A stretch of 64,000 nt of DNA from Rhodocyclaceae bacterium (GCA_018262775.1 JADFDU010000011.1:1-64000); one strand, 5' to 3'. Positions 47,849 to 58,133 are shown, counted from the first letter of the stretch. Notes: generated from the letters alone by a model not told the origin. Made by a program: numbers and translations.

Positions 47849-48540
47849 ACCCAAACGATCAGGCGCCCCAGGCCACCTCCGCCGCGTCGCTGCTGAAGAC
47901 GCTGGGACTCGTTTCGGCGCTGTGCGGCATCATCATCGTCGGTGCCTATCAGGGCACCTACGAGTCCGCCGCGGCCAACCGCCGCCTGGCGCTGGAACGA
48001 ACGATATTCAGGATTGTTCCAGCGGCGAAAACCATGAGCGAATGGCAGGCTACGGCGCAGGGTATCAGGCCGGCAGGCGGCGAGGCGGGCGGCAAGGTGG
48101 GTGCGGGCGCGATCAAGTTCTACGCGGCGTACGCCGCAGATGGCAGTCTGGCCGGCATTGCCGTCGAGGGCGCGGCGACGGGCTACGCGGATGTGGTGCG
48201 TATCCTCTACGGCTACTCGCCCGACTGCCAGTGCATCAACGGCATCGGCGTGGTGGCGATGAAGGAGACGCCCGGCATCGGCGACAAGATCATCACGGAT
48301 AAAGCCTTCCTCGCCAATTTTGTCGCGCTCGACGTGAAGCTCGACCGTGAGCTGGCGAAGCTGGCCAACGAGGTGAAGGTCGTCAAGCACGGGAGCAAGA
48401 CGGACGCCTGGCAGATCGATGCCATTTCCGGCGCGACGGTGACCTCGCGCGCGGTAGGCAAAGCGATCAACGACAGCGCACAGGCGCTGCTGCCGAAGCT
48501 GCTGCCGAATATCGAGCAATTGCGGAACAAGAAATCATGA
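47845..48540 (+). CDS. rnfG: RnfG, FMN-carrying periplasmic-side subunit
   Basis: A 231-residue protein with one N-terminal membrane helix (about 17-36) and an FMN-binding domain. SGATVTSRAVG holds the Thr that bonds FMN; the METPGIGD-type motif (MKETPGIGDKI) is present. It overlaps rnfD and rnfE by four bases each. There are two cysteines (DCQC) at about 131-133, not typical of the family. Confidence 0.94.
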   Translation: MNPNDQAPQATSAASLLKTLGLVSALCGIIIVGAYQGTYESAAANRRLALERTIFRIVPAAKTMSEWQATAQGIRPAGGEAGGKVGAGAIKFYAAYAADGSLAGIAVEGAATGYADVVRILYGYSPDCQCINGIGVVAMKETPGIGDKIITDKAFLANFVALDVKLDRELAKLANEVKVVKHGSKTDAWQIDAISGATVTSRAVGKAINDSAQALLPKLLPNIEQLRNKKS

Positions 48541-49184
48541 AAGATCTTTCCCAGGCCAAAAATTTCGACGAGTTTCTGGAGGGCATCTGGCGCCAGAACC
48601 CGGTGTTCGTCATGGTGTTGGGCATGTGCCCGGCGCTGGCGGTGACCGTCTCGGCGGTGAACGCCCTGGCCATGGGCTTTGCCACCACCTTCGTGCTGGT
48701 CTGCTCCTGCCTGCTGGTGTCACTGATGCGCAAGCTGGTGCCGAAGGAGGTGCGCATTGCCACTTACATCGTCATCATCGCCACCTTCGTCACTGTGGTC
48801 GATTACATCATCCAGGCGGTGAGTCTGGAGCTCTATGAGGCGCTCGGCGCCTTCATCCAGCTCATCGTGGTGAACTGCATCATCCTCGGCCGCGCCGAGG
48901 CACATGCCTCGAAGCATCCGCCCTTGACGGCCATAACCAATGCGCTGGGCATGGGCATCGGCTTCACCATCGGTCTTTTTGCGCTGGGCGGCGTGCGCGA
49001 GATCCTCGGAGCCGGCAAGTTCTTCGGCGTGTCACTGTTCGGTGCAAATTTCCAGCCCTGGGTGGTGATGGTGCTGCCACCGGGCGGATTTTTCGTGCTC
49101 GGCGCCTGGCTGTTGCTCTTCGCGGTGATCAGGCGTCGCAAGGAAGTGCGGCTGTCGACTTCTGGAGGCGGTCATGTCGCCTGA
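48537..49184 (+). CDS. rnfE: RnfE membrane subunit
   Basis: A 215-residue protein with six membrane helices, paired with RnfA in the ion-translocating core. Family motifs NPVFVMVLGMCPALAVT (with the Cys near the intramembrane cluster), VNCIILGRAEAHASKH and the GIGFTIGLFALGGVREILG stretch are seen. Overlaps rnfG by four and rnfA by eleven bases. Confidence 0.95.
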   Translation: MKDLSQAKNFDEFLEGIWRQNPVFVMVLGMCPALAVTVSAVNALAMGFATTFVLVCSCLLVSLMRKLVPKEVRIATYIVIIATFVTVVDYIIQAVSLELYEALGAFIQLIVVNCIILGRAEAHASKHPPLTAITNALGMGIGFTIGLFALGGVREILGAGKFFGVSLFGANFQPWVVMVLPPGGFFVLGAWLLLFAVIRRRKEVRLSTSGGGHVA

Positions 49185-49755
49185 ATCGCTCAGCCAGATA
49201 TTTCTTTCCGCTGCACTGGCCAACAACTTCGTGCTGGCGATGTTCCTCGGCCTGTGTCCCTTCCTCGGCGTCTCGGCACGCATGAATACGGCGTTCCCGA
49301 TGGGCCTGGCCTCGGCTTTCGTCATGCTCGTGGCCTCGCTGTGTGCCTTCGGCCTGAACCTGCTGCTGACGCAGTTCCACCTGGAATTCCTGCGCCTGAT
49401 CGCCTACATCGTGGTGATCGCCTCAGCGGTGCAACTGGTCGAGATGATCCTGAAGAAGCACAGCCCGGCGCTGTTCCGCGCGCTGGGCATCTACCTGCCG
49501 CTGATCACCACCAACTGCGCCGTGCTCGGCGTGGCGCTGTTCCAGACGGCGCGCGAATACAGCTTCCTGCAGTCGCTGTCCTTCAGCCTGGGCGCCGGTG
49601 CCGGTTTCACGCTGGCGCTGGTGCTGATGGCCAGCATGCGCGAACGATTGCAACTCTCCGAAGTGCCCGGCGTGGTGCAGGGCACGGCCCTGTCGCTCAT
49701 GCTGGCGGGGCTGCTATCGATGGCCTTCATGGGTTTTGCCGGGCTGGGTGCGTGA
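49174..49755 (+). CDS. rnfA: RnfA membrane subunit
   Basis: A 193-residue, six-helix membrane protein homologous to RnfE with inverted topology. ANNFVLAMFLGLCPFLGVS and ITTNCAVLGVALF hold the Cys residues that bind the intramembrane iron-sulfur centre in Rnf/Nqr. Length matches the family. Its stop shares one base with the next start (TGATG). Confidence 0.96.
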   Translation: MSPESLSQIFLSAALANNFVLAMFLGLCPFLGVSARMNTAFPMGLASAFVMLVASLCAFGLNLLLTQFHLEFLRLIAYIVVIASAVQLVEMILKKHSPALFRALGIYLPLITTNCAVLGVALFQTAREYSFLQSLSFSLGAGAGFTLALVLMASMRERLQLSEVPGVVQGTALSLMLAGLLSMAFMGFAGLGA

Positions 49756-49955
49756 TGACGACCTACCTCATTGCGATCGGCCTGATTTTCGCCATCATGG
49801 CGGGCGGCATTTTTGTGCAGCGACTTTATCGGCGCTACGCGCAGAACAATCCTGAACTGGGTCCATTCCGCGACGAGAACAGCGGTTGCGGCTCCTGCAC
49901 AGCAGGCAGCGGTTGCAGCAGCAGCCGGTCTTCCTGCTCCATTCCCGACCAATAA
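49755..49955 (+). CDS. small Cys-rich membrane protein, last gene of the rnf operon
   Basis: A 66-residue protein. Residues 3-22 form one membrane helix (YLIAIGLIFAIMAGGIFVQ), then a basic turn, then a C-terminal tail with four Cys in CGSC...GC...SC spacing. Its start overlaps the rnfA stop, so it belongs to the operon. It recalls the small FeoB-associated or (NiFe)-associated Cys-rich membrane proteins that may bind iron or a cluster. It is not RnfH, which is soluble. A role in cluster delivery to the Rnf complex is only inference. Confidence 0.6.
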   Translation: MTTYLIAIGLIFAIMAGGIFVQRLYRRYAQNNPELGPFRDENSGCGSCTAGSGCSSSRSSCSIPDQ

Positions 49956-50075
49956 TCAGTCACCGGCAGATCGTCGGGACGCGGCGACACTCGCCGACGT
50001 CTCGTTTGGCGTCTAAAATAGCCTTTACGGGAGGTGTTCTTGCGGAGTCGTTCCTAAGGGGGTAAGCGGATGGGG

Positions 50076-50151
50076 TGGCTCCCCGACCTGGGCTCGAACC
50101 AGGGACACACGGATTAACAGTCCGTTGCTCTACCAACTGAGCTATCGGGGA
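50076..50151 (-). tRNA. tRNA-Asn (GTT)
   Basis: Read on the minus strand: acceptor TCCCCGA, D arm with AGCTCAGTTGGTAGAGCA, anticodon loop CTGTTAA (anticodon GTT), T loop GGTTCGAGCC, 3' strand TCGGGGA, then GCCA with an encoded CCA. All four stems pair. It is convergent with the rnf operon and divergent from the AsmA-like gene. Confidence 0.97.
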
Positions 50152-50242
50152 ATTGCCGAGGCGCGAATGGTAGACACTTCGCCCAAGTGCGTCAAGCCGT
50201 TCGCGTGTAGAATCAGCGCGGTTACTTGGTTGGCATAAGAAA

Positions 50243-52024
50243 ATGGACAAGAGCACGATCTTCGTCAAAACCAAGGAAGGTGAAGAGGCGGTGCGCCAGC
50301 GCACGCGCCTGGTTCAGCGCAACCTGCGCAACATTCTCATCATGGTCGATGGCCATGCCAGCGTGGCGGATCTGGCCAAGCGATTCGGCGATGAGCGCGC
50401 GGCCCAGGCTGCCTTGGCGGAGTTGCAGGCAAGCAGCTTGATCGTGGAATCGAGTGCCCCGCTTGATTTCGGCGACACGCTGCCGCCGGAAGACCTGGAA
50501 GAAACCGTCGAGGATCTGCCCGTCCTCACCAAGGAGGTTGCTTCGTCTCCTTCCGCCGACGCCGTAGCCGAACCCCAACCTGCACCGCCGCCACTCATCG
50601 AAGAGATCGATCTGCCGGCGGTGCCTGAATACGAATCCCTGCCGCCGCATCAAACCCTGCCGCATCAAACTGCTGGAGCCGTCGAACACGAAACGCATGC
50701 GGCTGCGCCGGTGCCGGGCTGGCGCGAGCGGATCGAGACCCTGCTTGCACGCAAGGAGAAGGGCGCAAAAAAGGAAGCGGTCGATCTGGAGCCGATCGGC
50801 CGCGGTACGGCAAGTCTGCCCTGGCCGTTCCTCATCCTGCTCGCCGCAGTCGGCATCGCCGTCCTGCTGGGACTGACTTTGGTGCTTTATCCTTACAGCC
50901 GCCATCTGCCGGCGATCGAACAGAACGCCTCGGCAATGCTGCATGACCCGGTTAAGGTCGGCAGCATCCGCTTCTCCTTATTGCCGCGCCCACATATTGT
51001 TTTGCGCAACATCACGGTCGGCAAGGATGCCTACCTGACCGTCGCCTCGGCGCGCGCCATGCCGGATTTCCTTTCGCTTCTGGGCGAGAAGAAGATTTTT
51101 CACGAACTGGCCCTCGATCGTGTCAGTGTCAAGGGCGCAGGTCTGGGCCGGCTGGCTCAGGCGGACGCGGGCGTTAGTACTGTGGAAATTCGCCACATCA
51201 CCCTCAGCTACCTGAGCATCACGGTCGGCAATGTCCTGCTCAGCGGCTACAGCGGGGAGGCGGTGATGAGCGGCAAAGGTGCGCTTGAGCAAATCCTGCT
51301 GCGAAATGCAGACAGCACGTTCAAGCTGGAAATGCAGCCGGTGGGCGCGACTTATCGAATTGCCGCAAGCGGTAGCAACTGGAAATCGCCCTTCAAGCCG
51401 AGTCTGGCATTCCAGTCGATCGATGCGAAGGGCGAACTGCGGGATACGCGACTGGAATTGAGCAGGATCGAAGGCAGGGCGTATGAGGGACTGGTCGAGG
51501 GTAAAGCATCCCTGGAGTGGAGTGGCGGCGCTACCCTTGCGGGCAACCTCGAACTCAAACACATGAATGTGACAAAACTATTGGCCGGCCTCGGCACGGA
51601 TCTGTCTGCCGAAGGGGAATTGACGGCCCGCCTGCGGCTCGATGCCAAGGCAGACAACCTCGGCAAACTGGCCGATGCGCTGCGCTCCGAGGCGACCTTC
51701 GAAATGAAGCGGGGTGCTGTCAAGGGGTTCGACCTTGGCGAGGCTGCGCGCAGAACTGGCAATGCGCCCACGCGTGGCGGTGAGACGAAATTCGAACAAC
51801 TGACAGGTTCGCTCCAATGCGACCCGCAGAACTGCCGCCTCAGCGGTGTGCAGCTCAGTTCCGGGCTTTTCAAGGCCAGCGGCAATCTCGGCATTGCGGG
51901 CAATGCGAAGGTGAGCGGGAGCGTGGATGTTGAACTCAAGAGTTCAGCTGCAACGTTCAGGATGCCGCTGGCCATCAGCGGTACGACGAAGGATCCGCTG
52001 CTGACACCGGGACGGGGTAAGTAA
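50243..52024 (+). CDS. AsmA-like protein with N-terminal winged-helix-like part
   Basis: A 593-residue protein. Residues 1-70 are a small helical domain (DGHASVADLAKRFG). An Ala/Pro/Glu linker follows to about 190, then one membrane helix (about 193-216), then an AsmA-type periplasmic region (LHDPVKVGSIRFSLLPRPHIVLRN, AEGELTARLRLDAKADNL, GAVKGFDL) of beta repeats. AsmA-like proteins take part in lipid transport between the membranes. The cytoplasmic domain ahead of the helix is unusual for AsmA. It ends at a strong terminator. Confidence 0.75.
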   Translation: MDKSTIFVKTKEGEEAVRQRTRLVQRNLRNILIMVDGHASVADLAKRFGDERAAQAALAELQASSLIVESSAPLDFGDTLPPEDLEETVEDLPVLTKEVASSPSADAVAEPQPAPPPLIEEIDLPAVPEYESLPPHQTLPHQTAGAVEHETHAAAPVPGWRERIETLLARKEKGAKKEAVDLEPIGRGTASLPWPFLILLAAVGIAVLLGLTLVLYPYSRHLPAIEQNASAMLHDPVKVGSIRFSLLPRPHIVLRNITVGKDAYLTVASARAMPDFLSLLGEKKIFHELALDRVSVKGAGLGRLAQADAGVSTVEIRHITLSYLSITVGNVLLSGYSGEAVMSGKGALEQILLRNADSTFKLEMQPVGATYRIAASGSNWKSPFKPSLAFQSIDAKGELRDTRLELSRIEGRAYEGLVEGKASLEWSGGATLAGNLELKHMNVTKLLAGLGTDLSAEGELTARLRLDAKADNLGKLADALRSEATFEMKRGAVKGFDLGEAARRTGNAPTRGGETKFEQLTGSLQCDPQNCRLSGVQLSSGLFKASGNLGIAGNAKVSGSVDVELKSSAATFRMPLAISGTTKDPLLTPGRGK

Positions 52025-52040
52025 GTCGCTTCATAAAAAA

Positions 52041-52068
52041 ACGGGCGCCAGTGGCGCCCGTTTTTTTT
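52041..52068. terminator. bidirectional intrinsic terminator
   Basis: CGGGCGCC (52042), loop AGT, GGCGCCCG (52053), followed by T8; on the other strand A7 upstream gives a T7 run. It serves both the AsmA-like gene and the convergent aminotransferase gene. Confidence 0.93.
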
Positions 52069-52080
52069 CAACAGCATGTC

Positions 52081-53289
52081 CTATTCCTTGATGACGGCGG
52101 CGATTGCGTCGGCGACGTAATCGAGGTTCTTCGTGTTCAGCGCTGCCAGGCAGATGCGCCCGGTGCTGACGGCATAGATGCCGAACTCGGATTTCAGGCG
52201 CTCGACCTGGCCGGCCGTCAGGCCGGTGTAGGAGAACATGCCGCGCTGGTGGGCGACGAAGGAAAAATCCTGCGCCACGTTGCGTGCCTTGAGCTTGTCC
52301 ACCAGGCCGCTGCGCATGGCGCGGATGCGCTCGCGCATGCCGGCCAGTTCCGCTTCCCACATCGCGCGTAGTTCGGGGGTGGAGAGCACGGCCGCCACCA
52401 CGGCGCCGCCGTGGGTCGGCGGGTTCGAGTAGTTGGTGCGCACGACGCGTTTCACCTGCGACATCACGCGCGCCGATTCCTCCTTGCTCGCGGTGACGAT
52501 GGATAGCGCACCGACGCGCTCGCCGTAGAGCGAAAAGGACTTGGAGAAGGAACTGGAGACGAAGAACTGCAGGCCGCAGGCGGCGAACAGCTTGAGCGCC
52601 AGCGCATCCGGCTCGATGCCGTCGGCGAAGCCCTGGTAGGCCATGTCGATGAAGGCCAGCAGGCCGTGCGCGCGAACCGTCTCGACCACTTCCGTCCACT
52701 GTGCTTTACTCAGATCGGCGCCGGTCGGGTTGTGGCAGCAGGCGTGCAGGACGACGATGCTGCCGGCCGGCAAGCCGGACAGCGCCGCCTTCATGGCACC
52801 GAAATCGACGCCACGGGTCGCGGCATCGTAGTAGGGATAGTTCTCTACCTTGAAACCGGCCGATTCGAACAGGGCACGATGGTTCTCCCAGCTCGGATCG
52901 CTGATGTAGACAGCAGCTGTCGGCAGCAGGCGCCGCAGGTAGTCGGCGCCGACCTTGAGGGCGCCGGTGCCGCCGAGCGCTTCGATGGTGACGACGCGCC
53001 CATCTTTGAGCAGGGCAGATTCGCTGCCGAACAAAAGATTCTGCACGGCCTGGTTGTAGCTGGCCGACCCCTCGATCGGCTGGTAGCCCCGCGCCGGCAT
53101 GGCTTCAAGCCGGGTTTTTTCTGCGCTGCGAACGGCGGCCAGCAGGGGTATCTTGCCGTTGTCATCGCAATACACGCCGACGCCGAGATTGACCTTGTTG
53201 CTGCGCGCATCGGCATTGAAGGCTTCGTTGAGGCCGAGGATGGGGTCGCGGGGAGCCATCTCCACCGCTGCAAAAATGGAAGAAGTCAT
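52081..53289 (-). CDS. tyrB: aromatic/aspartate aminotransferase
   Basis: A 402-residue class I PLP aminotransferase of the TyrB/AspC group. DPILGLNEAFNADAR at the start, YQPIEGSASYN, the HACCHNPTGADL segment, DMAYQGFADG and the PLP-Lys motif SSSFSKSFSLYGERVG are present; the substrate Arg is in STGRICLAAL. It transfers amino groups between aromatic (or acidic) amino acids and 2-oxoglutarate. Single gene with its own terminator. Confidence 0.9.
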   Translation of the reverse strand: MTSSIFAAVEMAPRDPILGLNEAFNADARSNKVNLGVGVYCDDNGKIPLLAAVRSAEKTRLEAMPARGYQPIEGSASYNQAVQNLLFGSESALLKDGRVVTIEALGGTGALKVGADYLRRLLPTAAVYISDPSWENHRALFESAGFKVENYPYYDAATRGVDFGAMKAALSGLPAGSIVVLHACCHNPTGADLSKAQWTEVVETVRAHGLLAFIDMAYQGFADGIEPDALALKLFAACGLQFFVSSSFSKSFSLYGERVGALSIVTASKEESARVMSQVKRVVRTNYSNPPTHGGAVVAAVLSTPELRAMWEAELAGMRERIRAMRSGLVDKLKARNVAQDFSFVAHQRGMFSYTGLTAGQVERLKSEFGIYAVSTGRICLAALNTKNLDYVADAIAAVIKE

Positions 53290-53479
53290 GGCGGGTCAGT
53301 GAAATCCGGTAAGAGGTAAGTTGACGCGGCCGTATTGTACCTGCGCCGCCGGGTGGGCCCAAGTGAAGGCGTTTATTGCCACATTCATCGCCACATTCGC
53401 CAATGCGCTGCCGGTCGCGGCAAGTCGTGGCGAGCCCTGCCTGCCACAGATTGATTTCCAATCCGATTACAATCGCATC

Positions 53480-54172
53480 ATGTCTCGAAAGTTTGCCCTA
53501 GTGCCGGCTGCGGGAACCGGTACGCGCATGGGTGATGCGTTGCCCAAGCAATACCATGCCCTTGCCGGCCAGCCCATGATCCGGCATGCGCTTGCGACGC
53601 TATGCGCTTCGCCGCGCATCCAGGAGGTGTTCGTCGTCCTGGGGCCGCAGGACCAGACCTGGGCGCGGTTCGACTGGACGGCCCTGGGCGCCAAGCTGTC
53701 CGTGTTGCGTTGCGGCGGTCCGACGCGTGCGGAAAGCGTGCTGAATGGCCTGAGGGCGATTGCCGCCGAGGTTGCCAAAAATGACTGGATGCTGGTGCAC
53801 GACGCTGCGCGGCCCTGCCTGACCATGGCACTGCTGGATGCCCTGCTCGACCGAGTGGGCGAAGACGAGGTGGGCGGCATTCTTGCCGTACCGGTCGCGG
53901 ATACGCTCAAGCGTTGCGGCACAGGCCAGCGTATCGAAGCGACCGTCCCGCGCGACGGTCTGTGGCAGGCGCAAACGCCGCAGATGTTCCGTTACGGCCT
54001 GCTGTGCGAAGCATTGGCAAACTGCCCGGACGTCACCGATGAGGCCGGCGCGGTGGAGGCACTGGGACAGCGTCCGCTGCTGGTGGCGTCCGGCAGCGGT
54101 AATCTGAAGGTGACCTATCCCGAGGACGTGGCGCTGGCAGAGAAAATATTGCAGGAAGGAAAGGTGGCGTAA
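53480..54172 (+). CDS. ispD: 2-C-methyl-D-erythritol 4-phosphate cytidylyltransferase
   Basis: A 230-residue IspD of the MEP isoprenoid pathway. The CTP-binding P-loop-like [30 protein letters not shown]-type [10 protein letters not shown] and DTLKR are present; the final [14 protein letters not shown] is diagnostic. ATG 53480 gives a normal length; the frame upstream is open but has no site. Its stop overlaps the ispF start (TAATG). Confidence 0.95.
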   Translation: MSRKFALVPAAGTGTRMGDALPKQYHALAGQPMIRHALATLCASPRIQEVFVVLGPQDQTWARFDWTALGAKLSVLRCGGPTRAESVLNGLRAIAAEVAKNDWMLVHDAARPCLTMALLDALLDRVGEDEVGGILAVPVADTLKRCGTGQRIEATVPRDGLWQAQTPQMFRYGLLCEALANCPDVTDEAGAVEALGQRPLLVASGSGNLKVTYPEDVALAEKILQEGKVA

Positions 54173-54660
54173 TGCGCATCGGCCAAGGCTTCGACGTCCA
54201 TGCCCTGGTGCCGGGCAGGAAACTCATCGTCGGCGGGGTGGAGATTCCCTTCGAGCGCGGCTTGCTCGGCCATTCCGACGCCGACGTGCTGCTTCACGCC
54301 ATCACGGATGCCTTGCTCGGCGCAGCCGGCCTCGGCGACATCGGCCGGCATTTCCCGGACAGCGACTCGCGTTTCAAGGATGCCGACAGCCGGAAACTCT
54401 TGCACGAGGCCGCGCGCCTGGTCGAACGGGCCGGCTACAGGGTTGTAAATGTCGACGCCACGGTGATTGCGCGTGCTCCGCGTATGGCGCCCCATGTGGC
54501 CGCCATGGTGGCCAACATTGCAGCGGATCTGGGGGTCGATCCAGGAAGCATCAACATCAAGGCGAAAACCACCGAAAGCCTCGGTTTTACCGGTCGTGGC
54601 GAGGGCATTGCCGCGCAGGCGGTAGCGCTGATCGAAGCTGCCGGTGCCGAGAGCGGCTGA
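54172..54660 (+). CDS. ispF: 2-C-methyl-D-erythritol 2,4-cyclodiphosphate synthase
   Basis: A 162-residue IspF, next step but one after IspD. Metal ligands lie in GFDVHAL and in [33 protein letters not shown] and the ending [19 protein letters not shown] are family marks. It is directly coupled to ispD, which is the common order. A weak hairpin (GCCAGG/CCTGGC, 54663-54686) lies between it and the convergent glnD. Confidence 0.96.
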   Translation: MRIGQGFDVHALVPGRKLIVGGVEIPFERGLLGHSDADVLLHAITDALLGAAGLGDIGRHFPDSDSRFKDADSRKLLHEAARLVERAGYRVVNVDATVIARAPRMAPHVAAMVANIAADLGVDPGSINIKAKTTESLGFTGRGEGIAAQAVALIEAAGAESG

Positions 54661-54693
54661 GCGCCAGGCTTATTTCAGGCCCTGGCCACTCGC

Positions 54694-57288
54694 TCAGACC
54701 TGAAGCTTTTCCAGCAACTCGGTTTCCAGCCGTAGCAGCGTGGCCGTCTTGGCCAGTTCCGCTCCGCTGATGAGGAAAGTGTCTTCGACGCGCTCGCCGA
54801 GGGTGGCGATCTTGGCGGTGTGGATATTGATGTGGTGTTCATCCAGCGTGTTGGCTACGTTGAATAGCAGGCCGGGACGATCCGCCGCGACGATCGACAG
54901 CAGGCACTGGTCAGGCTTTTCCGTCGCGCGGATCAGCACTTCCGGGGTGATGGGGAAGTTCCGCATCTGGCGCGAGAGACGCCCGCTGACTGCCTGGTCG
55001 GCGGTGGTGCCCGAGGCCAGACGGGCGGACAAGTCGTGTTCGATGAGGCTGATCATGTCCCGATAGGCCAGCATGCCGTCCGGATCGAGAAGCATGAAAC
55101 TGTCCAGCGCGTAGCCATGGCGCGTGGTGTGAATTTTCGCCTCGACGATGCTGTAGCCGAGGCGGCTGAAAAAGCCGCACAAGCGCGTGAAAAGATGCGG
55201 TTGGTCCGGGACATACACCATGACCTGCAGCCCTTCCTCGCCGATATGGGGAAGACGTGCCTTGACCACCGGCTGTGCCGAAGCGGGACGATGATAAAGC
55301 GTGCGCGTGTGCCAGGCGATTTCCTCTGCGTCGTGCCGCAGGAAATAGGCCGTATCGAGTTCCTTCCAGAAAGCATCCTCGATATCCTGGCGCAGGCCGA
55401 AGTAGCGCAACAGGCGGCGCGCCTCCTCCTGCCGCTCGCCGATGCCGAGGGCCTGTTGCGCACTGGCACCGCGCAATAGTCGCAAGGTGGCGTTGAAGAG
55501 GTCTTCCAGCAACTTGCCCTTCCAGCCGTTCCATACCTTGGGGCTGGTGCCGCGGATATCGGCCACGGTCAGCAGGTAGAGGGCCGTCAGCCTGCGCTCG
55601 TCGCCGACGAGATCGGCAAAAGCGCGAATCACTTCCGCATCGGCCAGATCCTGCTTTTGCGCGACGTTCGACATCGAAAGGTGGTGCTGCACCAGCCAGA
55701 CCACCAGCGCCGTATCTTCTTCTTCGAGTCCGTGTTCTTTGCAGAAGCGGCGTGCGTCGGGCATGCCCAGCTTCGAATGGTCGCCGCCGCGGCCCTTGGC
55801 GATGTCGTGGAAGAGGGCGGCGAGATAGAGCAGCCAGTGCTTTTCGAATCCCGCGATGAGCCGGCTGCAGAACGGGTACTCGTGGGCGAATTCCGGCATG
55901 GTGAAGCGGCGCAGATTGCGCACCACCATGAGGATGTGCTGGTCCACCGTATACACGTGGAACAGATCGTGCTGCATCTGGCAGACGATGCGGCGAAAGG
56001 CCGGCAGGTAACGGCCGAGGATGCCGTACTGGTTCATGCGTCGCAGCTCATGCACCAGTCCGCGCCGCTGCTGGAATATCTGCAGGAATGCCGCCCGGTT
56101 GTGCGGATCCCGGCGAAAGTCAGGCCCGACGAGACGGCGGGCCCGCCAGAGCGCGCGCAGGGTGCGTGCCGTCATGCCCTTCAGCTCGCCACGTTGCTGC
56201 ATGATCAGGAAGCTCTCGAGGATGGCGGAGGGGGTTTTCTCGAAAACATCCTCGACACGGATATCCAGCAGCTCGCGGTCGCTCTGGAAGTGGTCGTTGA
56301 TGACGATCGGTGCCTTGTTCGCTTCGGGAAAGATTTCCGCGCCGAGGTTCTGTAGCAGGATGACGTTGAGTTGCGTCACGGACTTCGCCGTTTTGTAATA
56401 GCGTTGCATGAGCTGTTCGGATGCACGCCGCGTCCTGCTGGCGGCGATGCCAAATTGCCCGGCGATGGCTTCCTGGTGATCGAAGAGCAGGCGGTCCTCC
56501 CGTCGCCCGGTGAGCCAATGCAGTCGGATGCGGACATGCCTGAGGAAATTCTCCAGTCCCTTCAGTTGCAGCGCTTCGCCACGGGTGATGTAGTCCCGTC
56601 GGGCCAGGTCGTTCCAGGAATCTCCCAGGTTCCCCGCACGGCAGATCCACAGGATGTTTCGCAGGTCGCGCAGGCCACCGGGGCTTTCCTTGCAATTGGG
56701 TTCCAGGGCATAGGGCGTTTCCTGGTAGCGGACATGGCGCTCACTCTGTTCCAGGCGCTTGCCCTTGAAGAAGGCCTTGGGATCGAGCTGGGCACGCATT
56801 TTTTCCGCGAAATCGTTGAACAGGGCGCGGTTGCCGCATAACAGGCGGGCTTCCAGCAGGTTGGTCTGCACGGTGATGTCCCGCGCCGCTTCGTCGGCGC
56901 ATTGCCACACGGTGCGCACGCTGTGGCCAATATCCAGCCCGATGTCCCACAAGAGGCCGATCAGCTCCTCGATCTGGCGTTCGGTTTCCTGGGCGACATT
57001 GTCCGGCAGCAGGAAGAGGAGATCGATGTCCGAGGCGGGGAAGAGCTCGCGCCGGCCATAGCCGCCGACGGCCACCAGGGACAGGCCAAGCGGCAGGCGG
57101 GCTTCCTGCCAGAGCTGCTTGAGGACGTCGTCCACCAGTTGGCTGCGGCCACGCAGCATCCGCATGGCGTCGCCCTTGGCCTGGTAAGCCGTTTTCAGGG
57201 CGGCCTGGCCCTGCACGAGTTCGCTCTTGAGACGACCGATATGCTGCCGCAGGGCGATCGTGCCTGCCTCCGTGGGCGTCGGCGGCAT
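54694..57288 (-). CDS. glnD: PII uridylyltransferase/uridylyl-removing enzyme
   Basis: An 864-residue nitrogen-status sensor. The N-terminal nucleotidyltransferase has [19 protein letters not shown]; the HD hydrolase domain has [16 protein letters not shown]; two ACT domains occupy the last 170 residues ([15 protein letters not shown] and [17 protein letters not shown]). Length is typical. Starts one base after the map stop, so map-glnD is an operon. Confidence 0.96.
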   Translation of the reverse strand: MPPTPTEAGTIALRQHIGRLKSELVQGQAALKTAYQAKGDAMRMLRGRSQLVDDVLKQLWQEARLPLGLSLVAVGGYGRRELFPASDIDLLFLLPDNVAQETERQIEELIGLLWDIGLDIGHSVRTVWQCADEAARDITVQTNLLEARLLCGNRALFNDFAEKMRAQLDPKAFFKGKRLEQSERHVRYQETPYALEPNCKESPGGLRDLRNILWICRAGNLGDSWNDLARRDYITRGEALQLKGLENFLRHVRIRLHWLTGRREDRLLFDHQEAIAGQFGIAASRTRRASEQLMQRYYKTAKSVTQLNVILLQNLGAEIFPEANKAPIVINDHFQSDRELLDIRVEDVFEKTPSAILESFLIMQQRGELKGMTARTLRALWRARRLVGPDFRRDPHNRAAFLQIFQQRRGLVHELRRMNQYGILGRYLPAFRRIVCQMQHDLFHVYTVDQHILMVVRNLRRFTMPEFAHEYPFCSRLIAGFEKHWLLYLAALFHDIAKGRGGDHSKLGMPDARRFCKEHGLEEEDTALVVWLVQHHLSMSNVAQKQDLADAEVIRAFADLVGDERRLTALYLLTVADIRGTSPKVWNGWKGKLLEDLFNATLRLLRGASAQQALGIGERQEEARRLLRYFGLRQDIEDAFWKELDTAYFLRHDAEEIAWHTRTLYHRPASAQPVVKARLPHIGEEGLQVMVYVPDQPHLFTRLCGFFSRLGYSIVEAKIHTTRHGYALDSFMLLDPDGMLAYRDMISLIEHDLSARLASGTTADQAVSGRLSRQMRNFPITPEVLIRATEKPDQCLLSIVAADRPGLLFNVANTLDEHHINIHTAKIATLGERVEDTFLISGAELAKTATLLRLETELLEKLQV

Positions 57289-57289
57289 C

Positions 57290-58093
57290 TCAGCCCCGGA
57301 TGTCAGGCCTGACGGGCGAGCCAGCGGAAATGGTGAGCACCTCGGCGCCGGATTGCGTCACCAGCACGGTATGTTCCCATTGGGCCGAGAGGCTGCGATC
57401 CTTGGTGACGATGGTCCAGCCGTCGGGAAGTTCCGAAATGGCTGCCTTGCCGGCATTGATCATCGGCTCGATGGTGAAGATCATGCCGGCCCGCAATTCC
57501 GCGCCGCTGCCGGCCTTGCCGTAATGCAGCACCTGGGGCTCCTCGTGGAACTGGCGGCCGATGCCGTGGCCGCAGAATTCGCGCACAACCGAAAAACCGT
57601 TGAATTCGGCATGGTGCTGAATGGCCTGGCCGATGTCGCCCAGATGCGCGCCCGGGCGTACCTGATCAATGCCCAGCCAGAGGCACTCGTAGGTTACCGC
57701 GCAAAGCCGTTTGGCCAAAATGCTGGCTTCCCCGCCGACAAGAAACATGCGCGAGGTGTCGCCATGCCAGCCGTCCTTGATGACGGTGATGTCCAGGTTG
57801 ACGATATCTCCTTTTTTCAAGGCCTTGTCGCCGGGTACGCCATGGCAGACCTGGTGGTTGATCGAGGTGCAGATTGACTTCGGATAAGGCTTGTAGCCGG
57901 GCGGGGCGTAGTGCAGGGGCGCCGGCACGGTGCCCTGCTCCTTGACCATGTAGTCATGGCAAAGGCGGTCGAGCTCGTCAGTGGTGATGCCTGGCTTGAC
58001 GTGGGGCTCGATGAAATCGAGCACTTCGGCCGCAAGGCGGCCGGCGACCCGCATCTTCTCGATATCTTCGGGGGTCTTGATGATGATACTCAT
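57290..58093 (-). CDS. map: methionine aminopeptidase type I
   Basis: A 267-residue enzyme removing the initiator Met. The five metal ligands can be placed: Asp in NLDITV, Asp in WHGDTSRMF, His in [12 protein letters not shown], Glu in [10 protein letters not shown] and Glu in [10 protein letters not shown]. Divergent from rpsB, the common proteobacterial arrangement. Confidence 0.97.
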   Translation of the reverse strand: MSIIIKTPEDIEKMRVAGRLAAEVLDFIEPHVKPGITTDELDRLCHDYMVKEQGTVPAPLHYAPPGYKPYPKSICTSINHQVCHGVPGDKALKKGDIVNLDITVIKDGWHGDTSRMFLVGGEASILAKRLCAVTYECLWLGIDQVRPGAHLGDIGQAIQHHAEFNGFSVVREFCGHGIGRQFHEEPQVLHYGKAGSGAELRAGMIFTIEPMINAGKAAISELPDGWTIVTKDRSLSAQWEHTVLVTQSGAEVLTISAGSPVRPDIRG

Positions 58094-58133
58094 GTTGATG
58101 ACGTCTCGAACTGCCGGAAAACATTAATTATGC

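Noticed and set aside
56112-56140. GAAAGTCAG...ACGGCG-like sequence within glnD
   Set aside because: Spacing and centre differ from the family, and the encoded G-P-D-F-R-R segment looks like ordinary GlnD sequence.
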